From NCBI GenBank assembly GCA_016212855.1, contig JACRDP010000029.1, positions 1 through 64,000 of the forward strand: a DNA stretch of 64,000 bases, written 5' to 3'. Under the pieces are notes generated by a model, which did no database searches, was not told the DNA's origin, and saw only the letters and a program-made list of their open reading frames with translations. A program made the translations under genes and the position numbers. Positions 48,717 to 57,545 of this stretch are shown here, piece after piece (the first letter of the stretch is position 1; every line of letters begins with the position of its first letter). This DNA is from Elusimicrobiota bacterium. Lineage in GTDB: Bacteria; Elusimicrobiota; Elusimicrobia; UBA1565; UBA9628.

Positions 48717-49867
48717 GCGACCCTCTCACCGAGCGACTTGCGCAGCATCACGCCGAAGTGCCAGAGCAGGCCCAAAGACACCAGCAGGCATGAGAGGTAG
48801 GGCAAGGTCCACGCGGGGTTGCGCACGACCTGAAGCACGGAGAGCGTGTCGTTCTTGCCGAAGCTCGCCTGGTAGAAGGTCAGCCCGCCGTGGCGCAGGG
48901 GGGAGTTCATGTAGATCAGGACCTCGCGGTCGTCGCCGGCGGCGGCGTCCTGCAGACGCACGAGGCTCGAGAAGTTCTTGGGGATGTCCGTGCCGGGGTA
49001 AACATCGTGACGGAAATCCTTGAGCGTGAGCGAAAACGGGTGCCGGTACTGGCGCAGGCGCAGGGCCAGCTTCCATTCTCGCCCCTCCAGGCTGAAGCCC
49101 TGCGGCGCGCCCAAGGCGTTCGACAGGAGATAGACTCCGAGGCTTTTTCCGTCTTTGAGCACGGGTTCGATCACGGCGACGGCCGTGTTCTGCTCGCCGT
49201 CGGCGGTCACCGGATGCTGCGGCTCGAAAGACATGCCGGCGCCGATGCCCGCGGTGACGATGGATGGGGCGGCGGCGCCGCGCATCGTGAGCGCCGCGTT
49301 GTCGTGGTATTCACGAACGCGCAAAGTGAAGGGGAGCGCCGCGTCGGTTATCTCGGCGCGCGTCTTCAGGAGGCTGTCGGGAATGCCGATCTCGTCGTTG
49401 AAGACCTTGTCGGTCTCATCGACGACGACGACCTCCATGCGGCGGTAGTCCTCGCTGAAGCCCTTCGTCTGGCCTTCCTCGATCGCCATGTTGCTTTCGA
49501 CCTGGAAGAGGGCGGTCGCGAACTCGCCGATGAAGAGCAGGGCGAGGCCGATGTGCACGATCCAGAGACCGCCCTTGCGCCACGAAAGTTCCAGTTTGCG
49601 GAACTGGGCGAAGATGAGGTTGAGCAGGAGGATTCCGCCGACCATCCCGCCGCCCGGGAAGATCGGCAGGCGCAGCGCGGAGCCCGCCGGGGACCACCAG
49701 ACGATGAAGGAGCGGATGTAGCGCTCCACGGCGAGATGGATGCCGAGGTTCACCTGCGCCAAGGTGCAGGCGACGACCAGCGCCATCAGTAAGGCGAGGC
49801 AGAGGATGGTCAGCTTCAGCGAGCTGAGAGCGTCGATCAGGCGGGCGAGGGGGTCAGCGCGGCGCAT
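48713..49867 (-). CDS. resB: Cytochrome c maturation protein ResB
   Basis: The 384-residue protein has the ResB layout: TM helices near residues 18-40, 73-90, 100-120 and 350-372 and a large periplasmic loop, with conserved SLKLTILCLALLMALVVACTLAQ, FRKLELSWRKGGLWIVHIGLALLFIGEF and the C-terminal HGGLTFYQASFGKNDTLSVLQVVRNPAW. It is partner of CcsA. The start overlaps the end of the lipoprotein gene. Confidence 0.9.
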   Translation of the reverse strand: MRRADPLARLIDALSSLKLTILCLALLMALVVACTLAQVNLGIHLAVERYIRSFIVWWSPAGSALRLPIFPGGGMVGGILLLNLIFAQFRKLELSWRKGGLWIVHIGLALLFIGEFATALFQVESNMAIEEGQTKGFSEDYRRMEVVVVDETDKVFNDEIGIPDSLLKTRAEITDAALPFTLRVREYHDNAALTMRGAAAPSIVTAGIGAGMSFEPQHPVTADGEQNTAVAVIEPVLKDGKSLGVYLLSNALGAPQGFSLEGREWKLALRLRQYRHPFSLTLKDFRHDVYPGTDIPKNFSSLVRLQDAAAGDDREVLIYMNSPLRHGGLTFYQASFGKNDTLSVLQVVRNPAWTLPYLSCLLVSLGLLWHFGVMLRKSLGERVA

Positions 49868-50429
49868 CGGCTTTCAATCCCTTGATGATGGACAAGAAGC
49901 CCGGGCGCGCGGTCTCGGTCGCCGCGGCGTCTCCCTTGAGCTTGAAAAACCAAGTCATGCCGCCGGTGTTGACGACGGCGGCGATCAGGCGCGCGCGAAC
50001 CTCGCCCGTGCCGGTGAAGTCATAGATCGCCGCGGGGCCGGCCTTCGTGCCGAGCGTCGTGCGCGCGGCGGCCATGCCCGCCTCATCGGTCGCGGGCAGG
50101 CCGATTTGCCCGCGCCAGCGGTTGGCGTTGGCGAGTTCGCCGCCGGAATCGCCGGGAAGGGCGACCACGGTGGCCTCCGTCTTGAGCCCGCCGGGGGGCA
50201 CGAAGGTCGCCAGGCGCATGCCGTCGCCGGGGAGCTCCTTCCAGCCGGACGGAAGCGTCCAGGCGAGCCCGCGGGTCTTTTCGGAAGGCGCCGCGAGTTC
50301 CGGCGGCAACGTCATGGGGGCGGCCGAGGATTCCGGTTTCGGCACGCGCGCGTGCGTCACGGCTTCGTCCCGGCAGGCCGCCGTCGCCAGCGCCGCGCCG
50401 AGGACGAGCCAGGTGAAGCGGAGTCTCAT
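49854..50429 (-). CDS. Lipoprotein of unknown function
   Basis: The 191-residue protein has a lipobox LATAAC at residue 19 and a globular domain (LAWTLPSGWKELPGDGMRLATFVPPG...AAIYDFTGTGEVRARLIAAVVNTGGMTWFFKLKGD) that looks like periplasmic proteins measuring PsbP-like folds. Its place between the pentahaem and resB genes suggests help in cytochrome assembly. This is inference. Confidence 0.7.
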   Translation of the reverse strand: MRLRFTWLVLGAALATAACRDEAVTHARVPKPESSAAPMTLPPELAAPSEKTRGLAWTLPSGWKELPGDGMRLATFVPPGGLKTEATVVALPGDSGGELANANRWRGQIGLPATDEAGMAAARTTLGTKAGPAAIYDFTGTGEVRARLIAAVVNTGGMTWFFKLKGDAAATETARPGFLSIIKGLKADAPR

Positions 50430-50442
50430 GACGGAGATACTA

Positions 50443-51162
50443 TCATTTCGCCTTATTCGCGTCGTGCGCCGAGAGAGCGCGGGCGGCCGCGATGGCTTTT
50501 TTCGTGAGTGCCTGGGACTTTTCGAGAACGCCCTTCAGCGTGAAGGTGTGCCAGTCGCGCAGGAGTTCGCCGCGTTCCTTCTCGAGCCTGGCGAACGTCT
50601 CCTTGGCCTCGGCGGCGTCGCCGGAGCGGCCGATCTGGGTTCCGAGACGCTCCACCGCCGCCGAAGCGTTGTTGAGCGCCATCAGCGCGGGTCGCGCGCC
50701 CATCGGCTTGCGGTGGCAGAGCGAGCAGGTATTTTCCAGATGCTTCGGGCTCAGGATCTCGTTGGCCATCGAGCCGTGGCAGGTGACGCAGTTCGGGCCC
50801 TTGCCGGAGCGCATCAGCTCTTTGTGGTGGGCGCTCTTGCGGAAGGCCTGGAGCTCCTCCGTGTGGCACGCTCCGCAGGTCTCGGGGACCTTGGTGAAAT
50901 AGATCGGGCTGGCGGGGTCCGAGGAGGGCAACAGGCCTTTGTGCGCGTTCGGGCCGGACTGCGTCGGGTCGCCGCCGTGGCAGCTGTGGCAGGACACGCC
51001 GGCCTTGCCGTGCGCGGACTGCTCCCACTGCGCGTAGTCGTGTTCGCGATCGAGCGGGAGCACGGCCTTGCGATGGCAGTCGATGCAGCTGTCCGCCGCG
51101 CGCGCGGGGGCGGCAACCAGGATCAGCGCGATCAAAGCCACCATCATGCGGAGCGGGTTCAT
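50443..51162 (-). CDS. Periplasmic pentahaem cytochrome c
   Basis: The 239-residue protein has a signal peptide (MNPLRMMVALIALILVAAPARA) and five CxxCH sites (CIDCH, CHSCH, CGACH, CVTCH, CSLCH) in the first 150 residues, then a helical C-terminal part without haem sites. It probably shuttles electrons from NapC/NirT across the periplasm. AGGGAGGACC precedes the ATG at 51162. Confidence 0.85.
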   Translation of the reverse strand: MNPLRMMVALIALILVAAPARAADSCIDCHRKAVLPLDREHDYAQWEQSAHGKAGVSCHSCHGGDPTQSGPNAHKGLLPSSDPASPIYFTKVPETCGACHTEELQAFRKSAHHKELMRSGKGPNCVTCHGSMANEILSPKHLENTCSLCHRKPMGARPALMALNNASAAVERLGTQIGRSGDAAEAKETFARLEKERGELLRDWHTFTLKGVLEKSQALTKKAIAAARALSAHDANKAK

Positions 51163-51359
51163 TTCGGTCCTCCCTGCCGCAGCCACAGCACGATGGCCGC
51201 GAGGTCATATAAATAGATGAGAATGCCCAGGGCGAACAGCGGCAAAGCGCCCGAGAAGAACGCCATCATCGACAACGGCGTCGTCCGGTGCAGGCAGACC
51301 GTGGCGAGGACGAAGCCGAGGAAGGAACAGGCGAGCGCGATCTTTCGCCGGGTGTTCAT
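51159..51359 (-). CDS. Small two-helix membrane protein
   Basis: The 66-residue protein has two hydrophobic helices (IALACSFLGFVLATVCL and AFFSGALPLFALGILIYLYDLAAIVLWL). ATGA overlaps on both sides couple it to the NapC/NirT gene and the pentahaem gene, so it is probably a small accessory subunit of that electron-transfer unit. Confidence 0.7.
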   Translation of the reverse strand: MNTRRKIALACSFLGFVLATVCLHRTTPLSMMAFFSGALPLFALGILIYLYDLAAIVLWLRQGGPK

Positions 51360-51892
51360 TTGTCTTTCCCCACATGCGACGGATGCACGGGGCCGTGGCA
51401 GTCGACGCACTTCAGCTCGTCGGTGCGCAGCGCCTCGAGGATCTCTTTATGCGACTCGGCCTTGACGAAGGACCGGGCCCCGTCGTGGCACTGCAGGCAG
51501 TGCGCGTTGGGGAACGGCTTGTAGAGGGCGATCTTGCGCGGCTTGCCGAAGTAGTAGTGGACCATGTGCTTGAGCCCGTTGGCCTTGGCCTTGGCGGGAC
51601 CGAACAGGTCGTAGTCGGCGTGGCAGGTATAGCACTGGTTGTGATTGATGCGGCGGTACTGGTAGTGCTTGGCCGCGAGCAGGTCGCTGTCGGGCGCCTT
51701 GAGCCCCTCGACGTAAGGCGTCATCACGTGGCAGGACGCACAGAACTCGAGGCTTTTCGAGCGCTCGAAGGCGACCTCCGCCGTCACCGCGCTGTAGAGG
51801 ACCGGCACGATGATGATGAACAGCGCCAGAAAGGCGTGGCGCCAGAGCCTGTTTTTGGTCTCTTCGTCGACGGGAATCATGTCCGCGGGCAT
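51356..51892 (-). CDS. NapC/NirT-type tetrahaem quinol dehydrogenase
   Basis: The 178-residue protein has one N-terminal TM helix (ALFIIIVPVLYSAVTAEVAFERS) and four haem sites (CASCH, CYTCH, CLQCH, CVDCH) spaced as in NapC/NirT/NrfH. It takes electrons from menaquinol and hands them to periplasmic cytochromes, like CymA feeding MtrA in Shewanella. Confidence 0.88.
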   Translation of the reverse strand: MPADMIPVDEETKNRLWRHAFLALFIIIVPVLYSAVTAEVAFERSKSLEFCASCHVMTPYVEGLKAPDSDLLAAKHYQYRRINHNQCYTCHADYDLFGPAKAKANGLKHMVHYYFGKPRKIALYKPFPNAHCLQCHDGARSFVKAESHKEILEALRTDELKCVDCHGPVHPSHVGKDK

Positions 51893-51905
51893 GGAATTTC
51901 TCTCG

Positions 51906-52865
51906 TCACCGCCGCCGCTGCCGGGCCAGGTAGCGGGACAGGTCCTCGATTTCGTGGTCCTTGAGCTGGCCTTTGTAGGCCGGCATGGTGGAATCGGGAT
52001 TGAATTGGGCGGGATCTTGGATGTATTTTTGAATGTGCGCCTTATCGCGCATCGCGCCGATCTCGGAGAGATCGGGGGCGAGGTCGCCGCCCTCGCCGCG
52101 TATTCTGTGACAGGCGGAGCAGTTCTCGGCGAACAACTTGGGCGCGGCCGGGGTGAAGGGGTCGTTGGGATTGTAGGAGCGGATGTAGGCCGTCAACGCC
52201 GAGACCTCGTCGTCAAGCAAGTTCATCTTGGGCATGCGCGAGCCGGGGGTGCCGGCCTGGGGATCGCGTAGATGCTTGGAGAGCCACTCGTCGGTCGTGG
52301 CGTCGGAGAGGCGGTCCAAGGCGGGGCCCACGCGGCCGCCTTCATTCTTGATCTGGTGGCAGTAGGCGCAGCTGAGCTGCGCGTAGAGGCGCTTGCCCGC
52401 GATCACATCGGGGCGTTTCTCTTCGGCGGGGTTGGCCAGCGGGCTTTTGGAGGCGGCCCAGGTCAGGCCGGCGTAGACGCACAGACCGAAAATCCCGAGC
52501 CCGGTCCACAGCGGACGATCAAAAGGATGGCGCTCGGGTCCACGGTCGAGAAAGGGCACGAGGAACAGCACGCCCAAAAGCGCTCCGGGCAGGATGATCG
52601 CGGCCACGGCCTCCATCGAGCCGGGGAAGAACTTCAAAGCCTGGAACAGGAACAGGAAGTACCACTCGGGCCGGGGGGTGTAGTTGGTGTCCGTCGGATC
52701 GGCCAGTCCCTCCAGATGCGGAGGATGGAACGCGGCGAGATAGACGAGGAGCGCGAACACCAGGCAGGCGGCGATCGTATCGAGCAGGACGACATCGGGA
52801 AAGAAGGGGACGCCCTTTTCCTTGAGCTCCTTGTACTTCTTGCGGTACTCCTCGTGCCAGTTCAC
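51906..52865 (-). CDS. Cytochrome b subunit IV fused to a dihaem cytochrome c
   Basis: Residues about 1-150 of this 319-residue protein match subunit IV/PetD (FFPDVVLLDTIAACLVFALLVYLAAF, the PEWYFLFLFQALKFFPG box, and a third helix). Residues about 160-319 carry two CxxCH sites (CAYCH and CSACH) in cytochrome c domains. Such fusions replace cytochrome f or c1 in bc complexes of several phyla. It overlaps the cytochrome b6 gene by 4 nt. Confidence 0.9.
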   Translation of the reverse strand: MNWHEEYRKKYKELKEKGVPFFPDVVLLDTIAACLVFALLVYLAAFHPPHLEGLADPTDTNYTPRPEWYFLFLFQALKFFPGSMEAVAAIILPGALLGVLFLVPFLDRGPERHPFDRPLWTGLGIFGLCVYAGLTWAASKSPLANPAEEKRPDVIAGKRLYAQLSCAYCHQIKNEGGRVGPALDRLSDATTDEWLSKHLRDPQAGTPGSRMPKMNLLDDEVSALTAYIRSYNPNDPFTPAAPKLFAENCSACHRIRGEGGDLAPDLSEIGAMRDKAHIQKYIQDPAQFNPDSTMPAYKGQLKDHEIEDLSRYLARQRRR

Positions 52866-53545
52866 GGCGCGACCTGCTTGCCGGCGCGCTTAGGCGTTTC
52901 GGAGATGCCGTTCCAGATCACGAGAAAGAGGTGAACGCCGATGGCGCCGGCGATGAGGGCGGGCAGAACCAGGACATGGATGGCGTAAAAACGCGTCAAG
53001 GTCGCGGCACCCATGTCCTCGCCGCCGAGACGAATCTTGGAGATGTACGGGCCGAACACGGGGGTTTGTCCCGCGATGTTGCCGCCGACCACGGTGGCCC
53101 AGTACGCCTTCTGGTCCCAGGGCAGGAGATAGCCGGTAAAGCTGAAGCCGAGCACGAGCAGGAACAGGCCGACGCCGACCATCCAGGTCAGTTCGCGCGG
53201 ATACTTATAGGCGCCCATGAAGTAGGTGCGCATCATGTGCAGGGCCGTGAGCACGACCATGAAGGTCGCCCCCCAATGGTGCAGTCCGTGCACCAGTCGT
53301 CCCAGCAGGACGTGGTCGTCGATGAAGCGGACCGAGTCGTAAGCGTGATCGGGAGAGGGGGCGTAGCTCATCGCGAGTAAAGCGCCGGTGATGAACTGGA
53401 TGGTGAAGATCATCAAGGTCGCGCTGCCCAAAGTGTACAGCCAGGCCGCCGGGCCCTTGGCGTGGGGCACCTTGCGGGCGAACAAGGTCTCCCAAATCTT
53501 GTCGATGCCCGCGCGCTCGCACAGCCAGAGATAGACCGCGCTCAT
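52862..53545 (-). CDS. petB: Cytochrome b6-type subunit
   Basis: The 227-residue protein has four TM helices with bis-His haem ligation (HGLHHWGATFMVVLTALHMMRTY and FYAIHVLVLPALIAGAIGVHLFLV) and the quinol-site region GFSFTGYLLPWDQKAYWA. With subunit IV and the Rieske protein it forms a quinol:cytochrome c oxidoreductase. Confidence 0.93.
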   Translation of the reverse strand: MSAVYLWLCERAGIDKIWETLFARKVPHAKGPAAWLYTLGSATLMIFTIQFITGALLAMSYAPSPDHAYDSVRFIDDHVLLGRLVHGLHHWGATFMVVLTALHMMRTYFMGAYKYPRELTWMVGVGLFLLVLGFSFTGYLLPWDQKAYWATVVGGNIAGQTPVFGPYISKIRLGGEDMGAATLTRFYAIHVLVLPALIAGAIGVHLFLVIWNGISETPKRAGKQVAP

Positions 53546-54063
53546 GCGTGCTCCTGCTTCTTCGGAAGGATCAGGAGCTGGCCGTTTTCCAGCTTCGTCT
53601 CATAGCGGTCGAGCGGCCGCGGCGGCGGGCCGCCCAGGACCTTGCCGTTGATGTCGAAGGAGGCGGTGTGGCACGGGCATAGGAATTTCTTTTCCTCCGC
53701 GTGCCAGCGGAAAGGGCAGCCGAGGTGGGTGCAGCGCGGATCGAAGGCCGTGAAATCCTTGCCGTTTTCGGTGACGACCCAGGCCGAGGAGCGGCTCTCG
53801 GAGGTGATCCAGGAGTCGCGTTTGCGCTGGGTGTACTCGACGAGGACCGGGGCGCCCGGCTTGAAGCTCCCCGCGCGTCCCAGATCGACCCAGGAGCCGA
53901 CCTTCTTGCGCAGGGCCGGCGAGATGAAGTAGCCCAGGCCCACGCCCGCGAGGACCGCTCCGATCAGGCCGCCGAGAACGGCCGCCGCGCGGGACAGGAA
54001 CGCGCGGCGGCCGATCGCTTCGGGGGTCTCCGGTTGGGGAGAACCGCCCTCGCAGCAGCTCAC
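53542..54063 (-). CDS. Rieske iron-sulfur protein
   Basis: The 173-residue protein has a Tat-like start (RRAFLSRAAAVLGGLIGAVLAGVGLGYF) and the [2Fe-2S] motifs CTHLGCPF and CPCHTASF with both His ligands. It is the high-potential arm of the bc complex. It overlaps cytochrome b6 by 4 nt and the small cytochrome c gene by 4 nt. Confidence 0.93.
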   Translation of the reverse strand: MSCCEGGSPQPETPEAIGRRAFLSRAAAVLGGLIGAVLAGVGLGYFISPALRKKVGSWVDLGRAGSFKPGAPVLVEYTQRKRDSWITSESRSSAWVVTENGKDFTAFDPRCTHLGCPFRWHAEEKKFLCPCHTASFDINGKVLGGPPPRPLDRYETKLENGQLLILPKKQEHA

Positions 54064-54422
54064 GGCTTCGCCGCGGCCTTGGCCTCTGCGGACCGGAGGC
54101 TCTGGATGTAGTTGATCAGGTCGGCCACGTCGAGCCCGGCCAGCTTCGCCTTGAAGGCCGGCATCTTCTTGCCTTTTCCATCGAGGATGGCTTTCGTGAA
54201 CTCCGCGTCCTCTTCCTTGGTGCGCTTCTCACCCAGGAGGTCGAGGTCCTTGGCTTCGACCTTGAACATCTTGGCCATCTTGGCGTTGCCGCGGGCGTCT
54301 TTGCCGTGGCAGGAGGCGCACTTCCCGGCGTAGAACTTATCCGCAGTGGGCTTTTCATCCGCCGCGAGGGCGGGGGCGCACAGCGAGGCGATCGTCACGG
54401 CCGTCATGAGGGCGATTTTCAT
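54060..54422 (-). CDS. Small monohaem cytochrome c
   Basis: The 120-residue protein has a signal peptide (MKIALMTAVTIASLCAPALA) and one CASCH site with a downstream Met ligand candidate (KKMPAFKAKLAGLDVADLINYIQSL), the class I cytochrome c form. First gene of the bc operon; likely its soluble electron acceptor. Confidence 0.88.
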   Translation of the reverse strand: MKIALMTAVTIASLCAPALAADEKPTADKFYAGKCASCHGKDARGNAKMAKMFKVEAKDLDLLGEKRTKEEDAEFTKAILDGKGKKMPAFKAKLAGLDVADLINYIQSLRSAEAKAAAKP

Positions 54423-54457
54423 GGAAGTCTCTCCTTTACGTCGTGACTGATTATGCC

Positions 54458-56425
54458 TTAGAACTTAGCCGACACACCAACCTGCGTGACGCTGGCCCGT
54501 CCGCTGTTGTTGGAATCGTATTTATCCACCCAGTCGTCGACGCGGTAGCTGGCGCGCGCAGTCAGGTGCTTGTACTTGGCCGGCGTGAACTCAAGCGCCG
54601 CTCCGCCGCGCGCGATGCGCACGTCGCCCGGCGTGATGTCTCCGAGAAACTGCCCGGGATCGGTCCGCGGCTGCATGTCCAGAGGGGTGGCGACCGTCGA
54701 CCACGTGTAGCTGCCGTTGGCCTTGACGACGAAGCCTTTGGGCAGGTTCACGCGGGCGTGCAAGCCGGTCGTCGTGTTGTTCTGGCGGTTGTACATGCCG
54801 CCCACATGCTCGAAGCCGGTGAGCGCGGGGTTGACGAGCGCGTTGGTGGCGCCGAACCAGCCGTTGCTCGTGCGGCGAGTCGTCTCATAGGAGGCGTCGG
54901 CCCCCACGAAGACCCGGTTCTCCGCTTCCCAGTCGAGCCCGGTGCGGTAGGCGTTGCGGGTGAGGTGGTAATTGGTGAGCTCGATGGCGTTGTGCTCTTT
55001 GAGATACAAGGCCATCGCGTAGAGCTCCAGATGCCCAGGCAAGGGGACGTTCACGGTGAGGCTCGCCTCGTCTCCCTGCGTCGGCATATTGACGAAAGCG
55101 GCGCGGTTGGTCTTCATCTTCTTATAGTCCGCGTCGACCTCGATGTCGAGGGGCAGGTCGGCCTTCATGCCGGCGTTGAAGGTGTGCTTGACGTCGTCGG
55201 TGGCGACGCTGTTGGCGTTCTGCCCGGCGTAGACGTAGGTGCCGTCGGAGTACACGGCGGCGCCGAAGATCTCCGCCGGGGCGTCGCGCCGGTGCGTGAC
55301 CTCGACCTTGTAGCCGGCCTTGAGCAGGACGGGTTTGACCGGGCGGTAGCTGAGCGCGAAGTCGCCCTTGGCGGTCATTTTGTCGAGCTGGTGGGTATTG
55401 GCGGGCGGATTGTTTGAGACGACGTTGATGAAGGTCTTGTTCTCATCGACTTCGAAGACGCGGCCGTAGAGGCGGGCCGTCAAGGAGAGCTTGTCGGTCG
55501 CCTTGTAGGCCGCGTTGAACGCGGCCACGGCGGCGTTGAACCGGTACTGGTTGAAGAGGTTTTCCCGTTGGCGGCCGGTCAGTGCCCCGGTGAAGGCGAG
55601 ATCCTTGCTCGCGTTGTAGCGAAAACGCATCTCCGCCGCGGTCATCTCCGTCCGCGGGAGGGAGGGCCGGAAGGCCTGGTTCGCCGTCGCCGGATTGAAT
55701 TTGACGATGACGGACTCATCCTTGAACTCGCGGCGTATGAGGTCCAGGCTCATCGCCCCGTCGGCGGTCACGTCGTGACCCACGCCCAACGCGATCTCAT
55801 TGGTGGTGTTGTCGACGCTGGCTTCGGCGAAGTAGAGGATGCCGCCGGTATACAGGCCGTTCGGCGCGGAACCCTTCTTATAAACGCTCCAATACTGGAG
55901 CGAAAGCCAGCGCGCCGAGTTCTGGGAATCGAACACCGCGAGGTTGATCTCGGATTCGGTGCGCTTGTAGAGCATGTTCGTGTCGGCTCCGAACAGCTGC
56001 TTCGAGAGGGCCGTCGGAATTTTGACGAACTGGCCGTTGACGATGATTCCGAAGTCCGTCATGTTCTGGCGGTGAGTCATGCGGTCGAGCTTCGCGCTGG
56101 CCTTGAACCAGTCGCCGAGATCGACGTGCACCGAGCCGTTCTCCTCGCCGCTTCCGATGTCGTTGAAGTCGAGGTCGATGAGACCCTTGGCGCCCTGATT
56201 GTTCAGCCACAGGTCGCCTTCGCCGACGAAGTATTGCTTGCCGTTGTATTCCTGGACCTGCCCTTTGCTTCCCTTGATGTCCAGGTCCACGTAACGGACG
56301 CCGCCGCCGTACTCGGCCGAGGCGGATTCTTCCGCTCGAACGGGCAGGGCGCACAAGCCGACCAAAAGTCCCGTCATCAGTAAGGTGTTCATTGGAATCC
56401 TCTGGGAGACGAATCGAGTGTTCAT
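54458..56425 (-). CDS. MtrB/PioB-like outer-membrane barrel
   Basis: The 655-residue protein has a signal peptide (MNTLLMTGLLVGLCALPVRA) and a long series of amphipathic strands ending in F (VGVSAKF), as in the MtrB/PioB family. This porin holds the decahaem cytochrome so electrons can cross the outer membrane. The N-terminal CxxC of Shewanella MtrB is absent. The ATG at 56425 begins 5 nt after the decahaem stop; an in-frame ATG at 56392 with a better ribosome-binding site is an alternative. Confidence 0.82.
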   Translation of the reverse strand: MNTRFVSQRIPMNTLLMTGLLVGLCALPVRAEESASAEYGGGVRYVDLDIKGSKGQVQEYNGKQYFVGEGDLWLNNQGAKGLIDLDFNDIGSGEENGSVHVDLGDWFKASAKLDRMTHRQNMTDFGIIVNGQFVKIPTALSKQLFGADTNMLYKRTESEINLAVFDSQNSARWLSLQYWSVYKKGSAPNGLYTGGILYFAEASVDNTTNEIALGVGHDVTADGAMSLDLIRREFKDESVIVKFNPATANQAFRPSLPRTEMTAAEMRFRYNASKDLAFTGALTGRQRENLFNQYRFNAAVAAFNAAYKATDKLSLTARLYGRVFEVDENKTFINVVSNNPPANTHQLDKMTAKGDFALSYRPVKPVLLKAGYKVEVTHRRDAPAEIFGAAVYSDGTYVYAGQNANSVATDDVKHTFNAGMKADLPLDIEVDADYKKMKTNRAAFVNMPTQGDEASLTVNVPLPGHLELYAMALYLKEHNAIELTNYHLTRNAYRTGLDWEAENRVFVGADASYETTRRTSNGWFGATNALVNPALTGFEHVGGMYNRQNNTTTGLHARVNLPKGFVVKANGSYTWSTVATPLDMQPRTDPGQFLGDITPGDVRIARGGAALEFTPAKYKHLTARASYRVDDWVDKYDSNNSGRASVTQVGVSAKF

Positions 56426-56429
56426 ATGA

Positions 56430-57428
56430 CTAGTCCTTCAGCCGGGCCTTGCGGTCCGAGCCGTGGATTTCTTTGTGGCAGTCCATGCAGCTGCCGCGCT
56501 GCTCCTCGCGGCTGAGAGCGACGCCGGTGAAGCCGTTCTGCGTCGTGGTATGCGGGAACTTGTGGCAGGTCAGGCACAGGTAGGGGGGGGCCTGCTTGAG
56601 AAGCTTGTCGTTGGCCGAGCCGTGGGGCATGTGGCAGTTCGTGCAGCTGTCGGCCACGGGGGGATGCTCGTTGGCGAAGGGGCCGACCTTCTCGGCATGG
56701 CACTTCGCGCACAGCTCCTCGGACGAGTCCGCCTTGAGGTTCCCGTCGATGCCGCCGTGCGGATTGTGGCAGGACACGCAGCCCATCTTGCCCTCCGGCA
56801 ACGGGTGGTGCGAGGCGAGGCGCATGTCCGCTTTCTGCTTCTTGTGGCACTTGAGACAGGTCTCGGTCTGAATCTTCTCTTCGAAGACCGCGTTCGCCTT
56901 CAGCGACGTGCGCCCCTGCCCTTCGTGCACGCTGTGGCACTGCAGGCAGCTCAAGCCGTTCTGAGCGTGGTGGCTCGTCTTCCACATCATCACGTTCTTG
57001 TTCGTGTGACAGCTGAGGCAGAGGTCGGCGGCCTCGCCGGCTTCGAGCTTCTTGGGGTTGCGAATCAGGGCCGGGTCGCCGCTTTCGGCGTGAAGACTGC
57101 CGGCGCCGTGGCAGGACTCGCAGGAATTAGCCAGCTTGGACTGCGACTGGGACTTGCGACCGTGGAACGTTTTGCCGAAGCTTTCATCCTTGTCGGCGTG
57201 GCAGGTCGCGCAGGCCGCCCGCCCGACCATCGTGGCGCCGGCGGCGCTCGCGGCCGGAGACTTCGCCTTAGCGGCGGCCGGGGCAGCGGCGTCGGGAATG
57301 CGTTCCTTCACGGTCGTCGTGGAGGCGGCCGGTTCGGCCGCAAGGGCGACCGAGGCGATCAGTATCGATGTTAGCGCCGCCACGACGAGCCCGGCCCGGC
57401 GGTTTCGAAGACGGTTGAGAGTAGCCAT
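56430..57428 (-). CDS. Decahaem cytochrome c (MtrA/DmsE/PioA type)
   Basis: The 332-residue protein has a signal peptide (RRAGLVVAALTSILIASVALA) and exactly ten CxxCH motifs from CATCH (near residue 75) to CMDCH near the end, with the even spacing of DmsE/MtrA. It would form the wire inside the MtrB-like barrel. AGGAG precedes the ATG at 57428. An FNR-type box lies about 95 nt upstream, consistent with induction under oxygen limitation. Confidence 0.9.
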   Translation of the reverse strand: MATLNRLRNRRAGLVVAALTSILIASVALAAEPAASTTTVKERIPDAAAPAAAKAKSPAASAAGATMVGRAACATCHADKDESFGKTFHGRKSQSQSKLANSCESCHGAGSLHAESGDPALIRNPKKLEAGEAADLCLSCHTNKNVMMWKTSHHAQNGLSCLQCHSVHEGQGRTSLKANAVFEEKIQTETCLKCHKKQKADMRLASHHPLPEGKMGCVSCHNPHGGIDGNLKADSSEELCAKCHAEKVGPFANEHPPVADSCTNCHMPHGSANDKLLKQAPPYLCLTCHKFPHTTTQNGFTGVALSREEQRGSCMDCHKEIHGSDRKARLKD

Positions 57429-57518
57429 ATGATCTCCTCGTGTAGGTGCGGTCGATCTTCCTGCGGTCATGATAACGAGCATATTGCTTTCGCGCTATGA
57501 GCTCCGGCAACGATTCCC

Positions 57519-57532
57519 TTGATAAAAATCAA
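57519..57532 (-). promoter_or_regulatory. Perfect FNR/CRP-type box
   Basis: TTGAT-AAAA-ATCAA is a perfect match to the FNR palindrome. It lies between the Crp/Fnr-family gene and the decahaem gene it probably controls. Confidence 0.8.
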
Positions 57533-57545
57533 AAGCCTAACTCTT

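Noticed and set aside
54443-55417. Long plus-strand frame over the MtrB-like gene
   Set aside because: It has no signal, ribosome-binding site or domain, and the opposite strand encodes a clear outer-membrane barrel.
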